From contig OZ244987.1 of assembly GCA_965223105.1 (NCBI GenBank), positions 7,440,001-7,504,000 on the forward strand: 64,000 bases of DNA, written 5' to 3'. The notes under the pieces are model-generated. The model ran no database searches. It saw only the letters and a list, made by a program, of their open reading frames with translations, and was not told the DNA's origin. The position numbers were made by a program, and so were the translations under genes. Below, piece after piece: positions 1-9,385 of this stretch. Source of the DNA: JABDMH01 sp965223105. GTDB taxonomy: Bacteria; Bacteroidota; Bacteroidia; Chitinophagales; Saprospiraceae. Numbering within the stretch: the stretch's first letter is position 1; the number at the start of each line of letters is the position of its first letter.

Positions 1-1655
1 TCGATATTTACCGCAATCGGGGCTCGCAAACAATTGTTGCACCCTACAGTGTGAGAGGCCAGGAACCTGGGCCGGTCTCCATGCCGGTTCCTTGGGAAGT
101 ATTATCCAGGCTTGATGACCCTCATACATACCATTTACGCAATGTAACTGATCTGCTTAAGACAGATGGAGATGCTTGGGAGGGATTTGCCAGCTTCTCG
201 GTGGCGCTTCATACCGATATGACCAAGGCAGCGGGTTCTACGATCAAGTTACCCGCATCAAAATACTACAAGACACCTTCACAGCTTAAAGAGTACGCTC
301 AGAAAAGGGATTTTGCTAAGACACCTGAGCCATCACCCGCAATTATTGAGACAGATGGAACAGCGTTTGTAGTGCACCGACATCATGCCAGTCGCCTTCA
401 TTATGATCTGCGATTGGAAAAGGACGGGACACTGCTCTCTTGGGCAGTTCCCAAAGGGATGCCTCATAAACCGGGCATTAAGCGCCTGGCAGTACAAACC
501 GAGGATCATCCCATTGAGTATTTGCAGTTTGATGGTGAGATTCCAAAGGGTGAATATGGAGGCGGAATGATGTGGATCTATGCCCGGGGTAAGTATGAAA
601 TTACCAAGGACAAGAAAGATGGGTTTTACTTCCAATTATCCAGCCCTCAGATGAATGGTGAATACCGCATCCACAACACCAAGCAAAAAGAGTGGTTGTT
701 GGAAAGGGTTGACCGGGACTTGGTCAATATTCTGGATGATACGATCGCTCCGATGCTGGCCGATAGCCGGAGAAAACTACCAAGGAACAAGGAGGAGTAC
801 TTTTACGAAGTCAAGTGGGACGGTATTCGGGCAATCATAAGTGTAGAGGAGGGCGAGATACGAATTAGGACGCGGAATCTCAACGACGTTACGAGCAAAT
901 TCCCCGAACTGTGCCGGGTGCCGGAGTCTTTTCGCATCGCCAACGGGATATTTGATGGCGAAATCGTTTGTCTAGACGGTCAAGGCCGGCCCAATTTCAA
1001 AAAGATCATCAGTAGGATGCACAGCAGCAATGAGGTACGCATCGAACGGGCGACTAAAACCAATCCAGTATACTGCTATTTGTTTGATTGTATTTATTTG
1101 GATGGTAGGTATCTCATCAATGAGCCGATTGAAAGAAGGCGGGAATGGCTGAGAGACAGCATCAAGAAAGACAGCAATTATCGCTTCAGTGAAGCGATTG
1201 ATGACGGAGAAGCACTCTTTGAGGCCTCTAAGAAGATGAAGCTGGAAGGAATTATGGCAAAGAAAAAGGGCAGTAAGTATTATATCGGAAAACGTACTGA
1301 CGAATGGATCAAGATTAAGGTTCGTCAGACCGAAGAGGTTTTTATTATTGGGTATACTCAGGGCAAGGGCGATCGGGCAAATCTCTTTGGTGCATTGCAT
1401 CTGGCAGAGCAGTTATCCGAGGGATGGCAATACCGTGGCAAAGTAGGTACGGGCTTTGATGCTGAGAAAATGAAAAGGATCAAGTCTGTTTTGGACCAAG
1501 TGCCTACAGCAAAGAAAGTGGTGGAAATTCAAACGCCTGACGATCCGGTTACGACTTGGCTTGAACCCAAAGTGACCTGTGAGATTGAATACGCCAGCAT
1601 CACCAACAACGATACTTACCGGGAACCGGTATTCTTGAGATTGATCGAATGGTAG
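1..1655 (+). CDS. ligD: ATP-dependent DNA ligase LigD, 3' part (Pol end-PE-Lig)
   Basis: Multifunctional NHEJ ligase that processes and seals double-strand breaks with Ku. The frame is open from the window edge (first full codon at base 3). Its first visible residues, including VAPYSVR and PVSMPVPW, are the conserved end of the LigD polymerase domain, so the gene begins upstream and the GTG at 51 is internal. A 3'-phosphoesterase domain follows (VVHRHHASRLHYDLRLE near 395-465), then the ligase domain with nucleophile Lys in EVKWDG (codon 813-815), the adenylation core and an OB-fold ending in REPVFLRLIEW. The domain order is therefore Pol-PE-Lig. ku follows 192 bp downstream on the same strand, which fits a two-component bacterial NHEJ system. 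Identification is secure; only the N-terminal length is unknown. Confidence 0.95.
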   Translation, partial: DIYRNRGSQTIVAPYSVRGQEPGPVSMPVPWEVLSRLDDPHTYHLRNVTDLLKTDGDAWEGFASFSVALHTDMTKAAGSTIKLPASKYYKTPSQLKEYAQKRDFAKTPEPSPAIIETDGTAFVVHRHHASRLHYDLRLEKDGTLLSWAVPKGMPHKPGIKRLAVQTEDHPIEYLQFDGEIPKGEYGGGMMWIYARGKYEITKDKKDGFYFQLSSPQMNGEYRIHNTKQKEWLLERVDRDLVNILDDTIAPMLADSRRKLPRNKEEYFYEVKWDGIRAIISVEEGEIRIRTRNLNDVTSKFPELCRVPESFRIANGIFDGEIVCLDGQGRPNFKKIISRMHSSNEVRIERATKTNPVYCYLFDCIYLDGRYLINEPIERRREWLRDSIKKDSNYRFSEAIDDGEALFEASKKMKLEGIMAKKKGSKYYIGKRTDEWIKIKVRQTEEVFIIGYTQGKGDRANLFGALHLAEQLSEGWQYRGKVGTGFDAEKMKRIKSVLDQVPTAKKVVEIQTPDDPVTTWLEPKVTCEIEYASITNNDTYREPVFLRLIEW

Positions 1656-1847
1656 TCGATCAGCAGAAAAAAAACATATTGGTATAAAATTTGATATAAA
1701 TATTAGTGATTTTCAGGTCGATGCAAATTTTTCTGGCGTTTAAATCTCATCAAAAAGGTCACTGATGGTGGGGTTGGTCGTGCAAATGTCAGAGAATATT
1801 TGTAAATCCAACTTTAATCATACTTACTAACCTATCAGATTAACATC

Positions 1848-2687
1848 ATGCGAGCAATTTGGAAAGGACATATCCGCTTTTCGTTGGTTACGATTCCCAT
1901 CAGGATGTATAGTGCCATCGAGTCAAAGTCGAGCATCAGTTTTCGACAATTACACAAGGAAGACAACGGGCCCATCGGTTATCAAAAGGTCTGCAAGGTG
2001 TGTGATGAAAAGGTAGGTATGTCTGATATTGTGAAGGGCTATGAGTATGAATCAGATCAATATGTTATCATAGAAGCAGAAGATTTACAGAATATTAAAC
2101 TAAAAAGTACCAAGGTGATCGACATTGAAGCGTTTGTGGATGCCAGTGAGGTCAATCCAGCATTGTATGATTCACCTTATTTTGCCGGTCCGGACGGAGA
2201 AGTTGCGGCAAAAGCATATAGTTTGCTTTGTGAAACCTTGAAAAATAGTAACAAACTCGGTATAGGAAAAGTGGTGCTGAGAGACCGCGAGAGCATTGTC
2301 TTGATTGCTCCGCAAGGACCTGGACTGATGCTCTATAAGCTGCGATACCCCGAGGAACTCCGCAACATTGCCAACGTACCAAATATTGGACATATCGAAA
2401 CCGACGAGGCTCAACTAAAACTGGCCCAGACCTTGGTCGACTCCATGGCCAAATCATTTGAAGACTTGACTCTGGAAGACAAATATCGCTCAGCAGTAAT
2501 GGAGTTGGTTGAAGCCAAAGTAGAGGGCAAAGAAATTGTTACTCTTGCTGAGGAAGAAGCTCCCATTGTGGATATTATGACTGCACTCCAGGAAAGTATC
2601 AACCAAGCCAAAACACAGAAGAAACCCTTGAAGAAAGCCACTGGGAAGAAAGCTTCTGAGGATGAGAAAGAGAAAAAGACTGCCTGA
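1848..2687 (+). CDS. ku: Ku DNA-end-binding protein
   Basis: Homodimeric bacterial Ku, which encircles DNA ends and recruits LigD. The 279-residue length is usual for the family. MRAIWKGHIRFSLVTIPI is the classic N-terminus, CKVCDEKV resembles the short Cys pair seen in many Ku proteins, and LLCETLKNSNKLGIGKVVLRD matches the core. The C-terminal tail after about residue 250 is Lys-rich (QKKPLKKATGKKA), as in Ku proteins whose tails contact DNA or LigD. It lies downstream of ligD with a 192-bp gap, so it may have its own promoter. The ATG start is fixed by the conserved N-terminus. Confidence 0.96.
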   Translation: MRAIWKGHIRFSLVTIPIRMYSAIESKSSISFRQLHKEDNGPIGYQKVCKVCDEKVGMSDIVKGYEYESDQYVIIEAEDLQNIKLKSTKVIDIEAFVDASEVNPALYDSPYFAGPDGEVAAKAYSLLCETLKNSNKLGIGKVVLRDRESIVLIAPQGPGLMLYKLRYPEELRNIANVPNIGHIETDEAQLKLAQTLVDSMAKSFEDLTLEDKYRSAVMELVEAKVEGKEIVTLAEEEAPIVDIMTALQESINQAKTQKKPLKKATGKKASEDEKEKKTA

Positions 2688-2741
2688 AGGTATCTTTGAC
2701 GAGTGTGCTGACAACATATTAGGATAATTCTTAATTAACCC

Positions 2742-2749
2742 TAACTTTG
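2742..2749 (+). promoter_or_regulatory. TAnnTTTG -7 box abutting the TPR gene
   Basis: TAACTTTG fits the Bacteroidota housekeeping -7 consensus TAnnTTTG. Only four bases separate it from the GTG at 2754, so a start site 5-6 nt downstream would give a leaderless mRNA. No clear -33 TTTG is seen 19-21 nt upstream. Confidence 0.45.
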
Positions 2750-2753
2750 TATC

Positions 2754-3359
2754 GTGGCAAAACTGATTCAATATCGTCCCGATACCTATCGGAAGTTAGG
2801 ATTTCGGAAAGTAAAGAAGGAGTCACTTGAGCAAAAAGGTCAACTTACTCTTTTTGACCGGGCGAAAATTGAGGAGACCATCCAGATCCTGCGTCATCTC
2901 GATCCCTTTGAGAAGGGCCTGCGACTGGATGAAAAAAACCCAGCTCTGGCTAAAGAGCTATACCTTGAAGCCATTTCACAGGGTATCTCGGTGGCTGACG
3001 CTCATTGCAACCTCGGTATTTTGTATGCCAGGGAAGGAGAGACCGCCAAGGCGATTGCCAGTTTCACTAAAGCCTTGTCCAGTGATCCAACGCACCTTGA
3101 AGGGCATTACAACCTTGCCAATATGTATTATGATGCAGGTAATCATCCACTCGCAGTAATGCACTATCAAGTTGCATTGGAGCTTGATGGCGTCTTTCCT
3201 GAAATTTATTTCAATCTGGCGTTGGCTTACGTGAGTCTGGACCGCAGAGATGATGCCATGGGGATGTTGAGAGCTTTCTTGCAGCATGAGAAGAAAGAAG
3301 AGGATAAGGACGAAGCAAGCATGCTCCTCAAATTGCTCGAGGCAGATATCAAGGGCTGA
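2754..3359 (+). CDS. Cytoplasmic tetratricopeptide-repeat protein
   Basis: 201-residue soluble protein with no signal peptide or membrane segment. From about residue 80 it carries three TPR units (ADAHCNLGILYAREGETAKAIASF, LEGHYNLANMYYDAGNHPLA, PEIYFNLALAYVSLDRRDDA), a fold that mediates protein contacts. Residues 1-70 are basic and unfamiliar. The GTG start is supported by an adjacent -7 promoter box and by MAKLIQYRPDTYRKLGF reading straight from it. It lies 66 bp after ku on the same strand. A role in end joining is only suggested by position; a general scaffold is equally possible. Confidence 0.8.
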   Translation: MAKLIQYRPDTYRKLGFRKVKKESLEQKGQLTLFDRAKIEETIQILRHLDPFEKGLRLDEKNPALAKELYLEAISQGISVADAHCNLGILYAREGETAKAIASFTKALSSDPTHLEGHYNLANMYYDAGNHPLAVMHYQVALELDGVFPEIYFNLALAYVSLDRRDDAMGMLRAFLQHEKKEEDKDEASMLLKLLEADIKG

Positions 3360-3580
3360 TCACAGGTCTAGGCAGTCGTTTCATAGGAATCAGTATAAAA
3401 GTCTTTTCAACCAGGAGAGTGTGACCTGGGTCAACAAACTTTTCGGCTGTCATTATTCTTGCTTATTTGTCTGAGAGTTTTTTGTATGAACAACTGACCA
3501 ATTGTCTCTAATCGAGATTGGAAACAGTTATGTATTTCAAGCTGAAAGGCCCTTGATCATCCTTATGCAAAAAAGTCAAA

Positions 3581-4771
3581 TTATGGACCATCCGGAAGAA
3601 ATGAAAAGATAAATGAGATGGCTGCAATCACCAGACCGATCATGAATATATTGTAGCAGATGTAAAGGTATCGGTATTTCTTTGCCAAAACCAGGCCCAA
3701 GTAATAAAGGTCTTTACTGAGTGAGCTGTAGAGTAATTGCTCGTTGTTCATCAGCTGATTTACTCCCCATTCAAATTTGTCGATCGGGAGTTGATAAAAA
3801 TTTCCAAAAAATAGAATGTTGAATTTGGAGGTCAAAAATTTTTCATCGGAATAGTTTGCTGATGTAATTTTTGGTCGAGTAGATAAAGTCGCCAGGACGA
3901 TAGAAATCATACAAACCAGAATGATAATTACCGTGGGTACGATCAGCCTTGGGTTTGCATCCAACTTTGGCGTTAGGCTCGAAACAACTATGGAAAGCAT
4001 GATTGCATTGATACTCAGCATAATGTTTGCTTTGTTATCAGCGATGCGACTGAGATTATTATGATTTCGCAAGGTGACCCGAAACATCGTTTCGACGCCC
4101 CGGTCTGCCTTTTTAGGTCTAAATTCTGCCGGGGCTTCTGGATTCACCGTTCTGCTAAATTCCTCATAGGCCAATAAACCATCCCATTGTTTTTGCAGTT
4201 TCAGAATGTTCTTTCGCTTTCGGTCGTTATACTTGGATTGGGCTACAGATGTATAGTATTGATGTTTTTCCAGAAATTGGAGATTTAACCTAAGCCATTC
4301 CTTTTCGAGATACTTCTTTTCCTCTCGAGCTTCCCATTCGGTCCGTAGCAAGGCCAATTTGGTCAGATAAGCCTTACTTCCGATGTGGCTGGTATCGGCA
4401 TCCTTTATAATCTCTTGAGAGAGGTTGGTGGGTGTTTCATCGCGATGTGTGACAAGAATTAGCTTACGGATATGCTCGATTCGTTCTTGAGTTTGATCTT
4501 CCGAAGTTAGAAATGATTCAACCATTTCGGCTGACCGCTTTTCATGACCTTCCCATCCTTGGGTAAAGCCTAGATCATGAAACCATAGCGCAATGCCGAT
4601 ATTTTCTACTTCGTCCTTAGCCAGGTCATACGCTTCCGCCATTTCGATGCCAGCAGATACAGCCTCCTCAGTATGTTTTCGAGAGTGAAACACCAAATCC
4701 TCCGGCATCTCAGCCGAAAATTTCTTTTTTGCCCATTCCCGTGCCTTACCCAATAAAGATGTCGTTGCCAT
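3581..4771 (-). CDS. HD phosphohydrolase fused to Pycsar effector (PycTM/DUF5706) domain
   Basis: Two-domain membrane protein of 396 residues. Residues 20-130 form an HD domain with visible metal ligands (VFHSRKH, ALWFHD at 61-66, KDAD at 123-126), typical of phosphohydrolases that can act on nucleotides. Residues 230-395 resemble the PycTM effector domain: the amphipathic lead RNHNNLSRIADNKANIM, two transmembrane helices (about 250-268 and 277-297), a conserved cytosolic stretch and a third hydrophobic helix at 368-392. PycTM domains of Pycsar defence disrupt the membrane after cyclic-nucleotide signals. No uridylate or cytidylate cyclase adjoins it; a propeller gene is 5 bp upstream. HD-DUF5706 fusions occur in other Bacteroidota. 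Whether this one is for defence or housekeeping is open. Confidence 0.82.
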   Translation of the reverse strand: MATTSLLGKAREWAKKKFSAEMPEDLVFHSRKHTEEAVSAGIEMAEAYDLAKDEVENIGIALWFHDLGFTQGWEGHEKRSAEMVESFLTSEDQTQERIEHIRKLILVTHRDETPTNLSQEIIKDADTSHIGSKAYLTKLALLRTEWEAREEKKYLEKEWLRLNLQFLEKHQYYTSVAQSKYNDRKRKNILKLQKQWDGLLAYEEFSRTVNPEAPAEFRPKKADRGVETMFRVTLRNHNNLSRIADNKANIMLSINAIMLSIVVSSLTPKLDANPRLIVPTVIIILVCMISIVLATLSTRPKITSANYSDEKFLTSKFNILFFGNFYQLPIDKFEWGVNQLMNNEQLLYSSLSKDLYYLGLVLAKKYRYLYICYNIFMIGLVIAAISFIFSFLPDGP

Positions 4772-4776
4772 AAAAC

Positions 4777-5682
4777 TTAGTCGATTGTGATTGGCTCAAA
4801 TACATGAAGTTTTGCTAATCCATTTCTAGCCTCATTAGAAATAAAAAGGGTGCCATCCTGACCAAATGCCATACCCTCAGGTTGGCGGTGTATTCTCCTA
4901 TCCAGTCTTGCTGCTTCGTGTATGGATCCATGCTGATCTACTCTGATGATCGCAGCGGCAGGTGATGACAGGATGTAAATCTCCTTGTTTATCGGATGTA
5001 CAGCCAATGCCGAAGGACTGAAAATAGGCTTTACGTCCCGATCGAGAATATCGGCAATAGCCCTCCCATCCAACACCAGAAAGGGTGTTGTGTCTAGTTC
5101 GTTCCTTACCAAGTCAAACTGGTAGATATAACGCAACTCTTTTGGTTTTTTCCTGGCATCCTTGCTTGCCAGTAGTAGTCGATCACTACCTGGTAAATGC
5201 CCCAATCCCTCAATATTATCATCACTGTTTAACCATGTTTTTACCTTATCCGCTGATGATATTGCACCGTAAGATTTGTCGATTTCCACACGGAACAGAT
5301 CACCTTTACTGTTGGTTACAAAAATGAGTCCAGACAAGACTTCCACGCCTTCATAGTCACCTGTATCTCCAAATTTAACTTGGTGGTTAATCTCTCCAGT
5401 TTCCTTGTTGATGAAGAATAGGATCCCTTCTTCATCTTGGATGGCAACCAGAAGAGAGTCTACACCTGTCGTGGATAGACCCGATATTTCATCAAGGTAG
5501 GTCGGAAGATTGAAGGTTTTATCGGGTACATTGATACGATAGGGGCCAAGTTGGGCTTTAGCAAGAACTATATCCAGAGCATCGGCCCGTTTCTTCATAT
5601 ACCGTTGAATGGGATATAGACCGATACCAATCAACACAATGGATAAGATCCAGATCCGGTTTCTAAGAGATCCTCCGATCAT
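4777..5682 (-). CDS. SdiA-regulated-type beta-propeller protein, membrane anchored
   Basis: 301 residues with a single N-terminal membrane segment (about 9-27, WILSIVLIGIGLYP) followed by a periplasmic beta-propeller. The order LPTYLDEISGLS, GDTGDYEGVEVLSG, IEGLGHLPGSDRLLLASK, FSPSALAVHPINKEIYILSS and RQPEGMAFGQDGTLFISNE is the repeat pattern of the SdiA-regulated family. Members are predicted phytase-like or ligand-binding propellers without an established reaction. It ends 5 bp before the HD-PycTM gene, so the two are almost surely one transcript read from a promoter in 5683-5830. A shared role, for example periplasmic sensing coupled to the membrane effector, is inference. Confidence 0.78.
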   Translation of the reverse strand: MIGGSLRNRIWILSIVLIGIGLYPIQRYMKKRADALDIVLAKAQLGPYRINVPDKTFNLPTYLDEISGLSTTGVDSLLVAIQDEEGILFFINKETGEINHQVKFGDTGDYEGVEVLSGLIFVTNSKGDLFRVEIDKSYGAISSADKVKTWLNSDDNIEGLGHLPGSDRLLLASKDARKKPKELRYIYQFDLVRNELDTTPFLVLDGRAIADILDRDVKPIFSPSALAVHPINKEIYILSSPAAAIIRVDQHGSIHEAARLDRRIHRQPEGMAFGQDGTLFISNEARNGLAKLHVFEPITID

Positions 5683-5830
5683 TCGCTTACTTCTTCTCTA
5701 ATTGGTTTGACCACAAAATACCAAAGTAGCTATTTCGTTCGGATTATGGCAAACAATTACGTATGGTGTTTATCAAGAGTACTACTCTTTATTATTGGAA
5801 CTTTGCTGCTAACCAATTGTTTTGGCATAT

Positions 5831-8221
5831 ATGACTTCTAAAGTAGTCTCGGTACCCCTGCTTAAGAAAGCAGAAAGAATGCTTAGTGATGCCCGGCGGA
5901 CCATGGGATTGGAGGATTTTCCATATACCACCAAGCTAAGCATGGCTCCCCTGATCAGGCATTGGCAAAGACACAGCTTAGAAGGGAGTGAGTACATCAA
6001 GGCCATTGGTGGCCAGGTAGATGACTACGTGAATAACCATATCTCCATCTTGCAACCCTACAATGCCATCGATGACTTGCTCGACGAGCATGCGGTCGTC
6101 ATGGACCTGCTGTTTAGTGGGGTCTTTCCCATTGTCTTGGCCGAAAACCTTTTGGGATATGCCGCACCGCCTTTCATCATGAAGCCATTTTATGTGACTC
6201 AAGGCATGCAAGAATTACTGGCTGATACTCGTGCTGAAGTCAGCTTTCAACAGTTTGGTGAATTTGACAAAATGCCCTTCAGCATTCGTGCTGGGGTAAT
6301 CATCCTTGATAAATATTACGGCTTAAAACTGGATCGTGTCCTTCCTTTCCTTTTCAGTTTGCGCTATGAGGGCTCCAATATGGAGCAGTTTTTTAAGACG
6401 ACCAGTATCCTTGATTATCTAGATGTCAAGACAAAGAAGGAGCCTGATGAGATTTCGCAGCAGAAAGTAGATTATCTGCTCAAGCATATGGATGACGAAG
6501 CACTCTGGCTGGAAACATTTTCGCCTGACGTCTTCTATTTTGAGGGTTTCTTCATGGCGATTATGAACGATGTTACTGAGGTTGAGACCATGTCTCGACT
6601 GAGGAAGAAACTACTTGAACCAAACTCCCTACTGGAGGAAGCAAATGCCCGAATTATTGCTAACCTTACCAGAATGTACTTGAGTTTGCCAGATGTAGAA
6701 GTGGGCATAGCCGCTTTAGATTATCCACCAGAAGGGTCAGTGGCTCATCGCTATAAGATCAATTATCCGATTGTAAGTGGACTGCAGCGCTACCTCTCTA
6801 CCGAAGATCGGTCCGATTCGGTTTATATGAAAGCATGTAAACTCAATCAAATGGAGGTTGTATCTGATTTGGCGAAGATTAATGATCCTGGTCGAAATGA
6901 AAGGGCTTTGCTTGAAATGGGTTTTCGTTCACTGATGGTTATACCTTTACGTGACCACCAAAAGAACATCATTGGCATCATGGAGCTGGCTTCCCCTGAT
7001 CCCTATACCTTTACCCATATCAAAAAGCTCAAGTTGAAAGAGCTATTGCCATTGTATGATGCTGCAATAGACGAGAGCCGGCAATCGGTCGAAAATCGTA
7101 TTCGGTCAGTCATCCAAGAGCACTACACCAATATCCACCCAAGCATTCTTTGGAAGTTTACTGAAACTGCTTTTAATTTTCTGGAAGACCAGGAAGAATC
7201 GGGGGAGATGGCCAGTCTGGAACCCATTGTGTTTAATGACGTACACCCATTGTTTGGCCAAATCGACATAAACAGCTCTACTGCGATTCGCAATCGTGCC
7301 GTGGCCAGCGATCTTAAGCAGAATCTCGAACTGCTGGTTACCATATTAGATGCCACTTACAGTTACAGCAAGTTTCATCTTTTGAAAAAATACCTGTCGG
7401 AAGCTTCCAACCGATTAGAGAAGATCAAACGAGAGTTTAATACCGCTGATGAAACCTTGATTACAGAACTTCTCCAGGAGAATGTTCACCCCATCTTGAA
7501 GGAAATCAGAGAGCATGTGGCTGTCTTGAGCCCATTGATCGACGATTATTTTGCTCAACTGGATCCAAAGCTGGAAATGATCTATGTGGAGCGACGAAAA
7601 TATGATCGCAGTTTAAAAAAGATCAACAGTATCATTGCCAACCATCTGGATGAACAAGAGATCATCAATCAGCGGATACTGCCGCACTACTTTGAGAAGT
7701 ACAAAACTGATGGACTGGAGTATACCATTTACATCGGTCAATCCATGCTCCAACACGACCATTTTACGATCCACCACTTGCGAAACTTGCGATTGTGGCA
7801 ATTGAAGAGTATGATTGAGATCTACCATACTCTCGAGGCAGCTAGGCCCTCCTTCCCAATGGACATGACCGTTTCATTCCTGATCATCGCTTTCGGCAAC
7901 ACGCTGTCTATCAAATTTCGAATGGAGGAGAAGCATTTTGATGTGGAAGGTTCATACAACCTCCAATATCAAGTATTGAAAAAAAGGGTGGATAAAGCCT
8001 ATATCGTCGATACCCAGGAACGCTTGACCCAACCCAACAAGATTGCCATTGTTTATCTCCAAGAAAAGGCAAAAGAAGAGTACTTAGAGTATCTGCAATT
8101 TTTGATTGAAGAGAAGATGTTGGAATCAGAGATTGAAGACTTAGAACTCGAACCCGTACAGGGTGTGCAGGGTGTGAAAGCTTTGCGAATTCCCTTCAAA
8201 AATCGTAATGCTGGGGTGTGA
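5831..8221 (+). CDS. Large GAF-domain protein of unknown function
   Basis: 796-residue cytosolic protein. A GAF-like segment lies around residues 290-400 (VEVGIAALDYPPEG through MGFRSLMVIPLRDHQKNIIGIMELASPDPYTF); GAF domains bind small ligands such as cyclic nucleotides. The flanks are long, helical and conserved-looking but match no enzyme I can name; no kinase, GGDEF or HTH motif is present. An upstream in-frame TTG at 5822 exists, but the ATG at 5831 is the more likely start. The gene is divergent from the propeller/HD-PycTM pair across about 150 bp. Related long GAF proteins occur in Bacteroidota without assigned function. Confidence 0.75.
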   Translation: MTSKVVSVPLLKKAERMLSDARRTMGLEDFPYTTKLSMAPLIRHWQRHSLEGSEYIKAIGGQVDDYVNNHISILQPYNAIDDLLDEHAVVMDLLFSGVFPIVLAENLLGYAAPPFIMKPFYVTQGMQELLADTRAEVSFQQFGEFDKMPFSIRAGVIILDKYYGLKLDRVLPFLFSLRYEGSNMEQFFKTTSILDYLDVKTKKEPDEISQQKVDYLLKHMDDEALWLETFSPDVFYFEGFFMAIMNDVTEVETMSRLRKKLLEPNSLLEEANARIIANLTRMYLSLPDVEVGIAALDYPPEGSVAHRYKINYPIVSGLQRYLSTEDRSDSVYMKACKLNQMEVVSDLAKINDPGRNERALLEMGFRSLMVIPLRDHQKNIIGIMELASPDPYTFTHIKKLKLKELLPLYDAAIDESRQSVENRIRSVIQEHYTNIHPSILWKFTETAFNFLEDQEESGEMASLEPIVFNDVHPLFGQIDINSSTAIRNRAVASDLKQNLELLVTILDATYSYSKFHLLKKYLSEASNRLEKIKREFNTADETLITELLQENVHPILKEIREHVAVLSPLIDDYFAQLDPKLEMIYVERRKYDRSLKKINSIIANHLDEQEIINQRILPHYFEKYKTDGLEYTIYIGQSMLQHDHFTIHHLRNLRLWQLKSMIEIYHTLEAARPSFPMDMTVSFLIIAFGNTLSIKFRMEEKHFDVEGSYNLQYQVLKKRVDKAYIVDTQERLTQPNKIAIVYLQEKAKEEYLEYLQFLIEEKMLESEIEDLELEPVQGVQGVKALRIPFKNRNAGV

Positions 8222-8279
8222 TCCGCACCGAAAGCTGGATGTAATGATCATGCCTTCACCAATAGACTATCGATCAAGC

Positions 8280-8927
8280 TTAAAATGAAGTCACTTCTTT
8301 CACAAAGGCTTCCAGCTTCTCAAGATCCAGCTTTCCAGAAATGCGTACACCAGTGCAAACATCGACACCGGAAGGGCGCACCAGGTCGATCGCTTGTCGT
8401 ACATTTTCCTGATGGAGACCGCCAGCCAAATACACCGGAACCGATACTGAGTCAACAATTTTACGACTGATTTTCCAGTCGTGAGTTCGCCCAGTACCAC
8501 CTAAAGTTTTTGTGGGCCCTCCCGGATTTCCCGAATCGAGCAGTAAGCCATCTACTTGACTTTCGAGCTGCTGAGCAAGAAACACATCGTCAAAATCTGA
8601 AACATGAATTGCCTGAATCAGCTTTACACCGGGTAGCTGCATTCGCAAGGCGCTGTAGATAGAAAGATCTACGTGATCGACAATTTGGATGGCTGAAGTA
8701 TGTGCTCGCTGGTAGTGATCGATAATATCAGCAGCAGCCGTTTCACTCGTCAGTAAAAAGGTCTCAAGGTGATTGGGGCAACCCCGGTTGATTTCTGCAA
8801 TCCGCTCATCTTCGATTACCCCGGGTCCGCTCGGCATTCGACCAACAAGGCCAATGGCGCTGGCTCCCAGTTCACCTGCCCATCTTGCTTCTTCAAGACT
8901 TTGTATACAGCAGATCTTAATCCACAT
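8280..8927 (-). CDS. Phosphoribosylanthranilate isomerase-like (TrpF-family) protein
   Basis: 215-residue TIM barrel of the TrpF family. It shows the N-terminal IKICCIQ strand with the catalytic-Cys position, GLLLDSGN carrying the general-acid Asp position, GGTGRTHDW for phosphate, and PVYLAGGLHQENV with SGVDVCTGVR at the end. The usual SPRYVSPEQA-type loop is replaced by MPSGPGVI, characteristic of a divergent TrpF-like branch found outside trp operons. No other trp gene lies in the window and it sits 2 bp after smpB, so it may not be the tryptophan-pathway enzyme. Family membership is firm; substrate uncertain. Confidence 0.78.
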   Translation of the reverse strand: MWIKICCIQSLEEARWAGELGASAIGLVGRMPSGPGVIEDERIAEINRGCPNHLETFLLTSETAAADIIDHYQRAHTSAIQIVDHVDLSIYSALRMQLPGVKLIQAIHVSDFDDVFLAQQLESQVDGLLLDSGNPGGPTKTLGGTGRTHDWKISRKIVDSVSVPVYLAGGLHQENVRQAIDLVRPSGVDVCTGVRISGKLDLEKLEAFVKEVTSF

Positions 8928-8929
8928 CT

Positions 8930-9385
8930 TCAGGACATCCTCTTCATCCGCTGCAGATCGCGTTTCAGGTCCCGTTCTTTGATGCTCTGCCTCTTGTCAT
9001 AGGCTTTTTTACCCTGGGCCAGCGCAATTTCGACCTTTACCAGTCCCCGCTCACTAAAGAAAACCTTATAGGGAATGAGGGTAAAGCCTTTGGCTTTGAC
9101 CTTCTTCTGCAATCGCGACAGTTCCCTTTTCTTAAGAAGTAGTTTTCGTTCCTGCCGATTGTCCGGGGCAAAATGGTGAGCCATTTTGTAATCGGCGATA
9201 AAAAAATTTTTGATGTACAGTTCCCCTCCTCGAAAATAACAATAAGCGTCGGTAAGATTTCCGTTCCCGGCACGCAGAGATTTTACTTCCGGCCCTGCCA
9301 GAACAATTCCCGCTTCCAGGGTTTCAATAAAATGATACTCAAATTTAGCCTTGCGGTTGACTATGGATTTCACTTTTGAGGCCAT
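8930..9385 (-). CDS. smpB: SsrA-binding protein SmpB
   Basis: Partner of tmRNA in trans-translation, rescuing stalled ribosomes. The 151-residue protein shows NRKAKFEYHFIETLEAGIVLAGPEVKSLRAGN, the C-terminal half of the barrel (LIPYKVFFSERGLVKVEIALAQGKKAYDKR) and the basic tail that enters the decoding centre (DLKRDLQRMKRMS). The start MASKVKS at 9385 overlaps the ybjQ stop by one base (TGATG), which indicates translational coupling and rules out the longer in-frame ATG upstream. No tmRNA gene is seen in the window. Confidence 0.97.
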   Translation of the reverse strand: MASKVKSIVNRKAKFEYHFIETLEAGIVLAGPEVKSLRAGNGNLTDAYCYFRGGELYIKNFFIADYKMAHHFAPDNRQERKLLLKKRELSRLQKKVKAKGFTLIPYKVFFSERGLVKVEIALAQGKKAYDKRQSIKERDLKRDLQRMKRMS

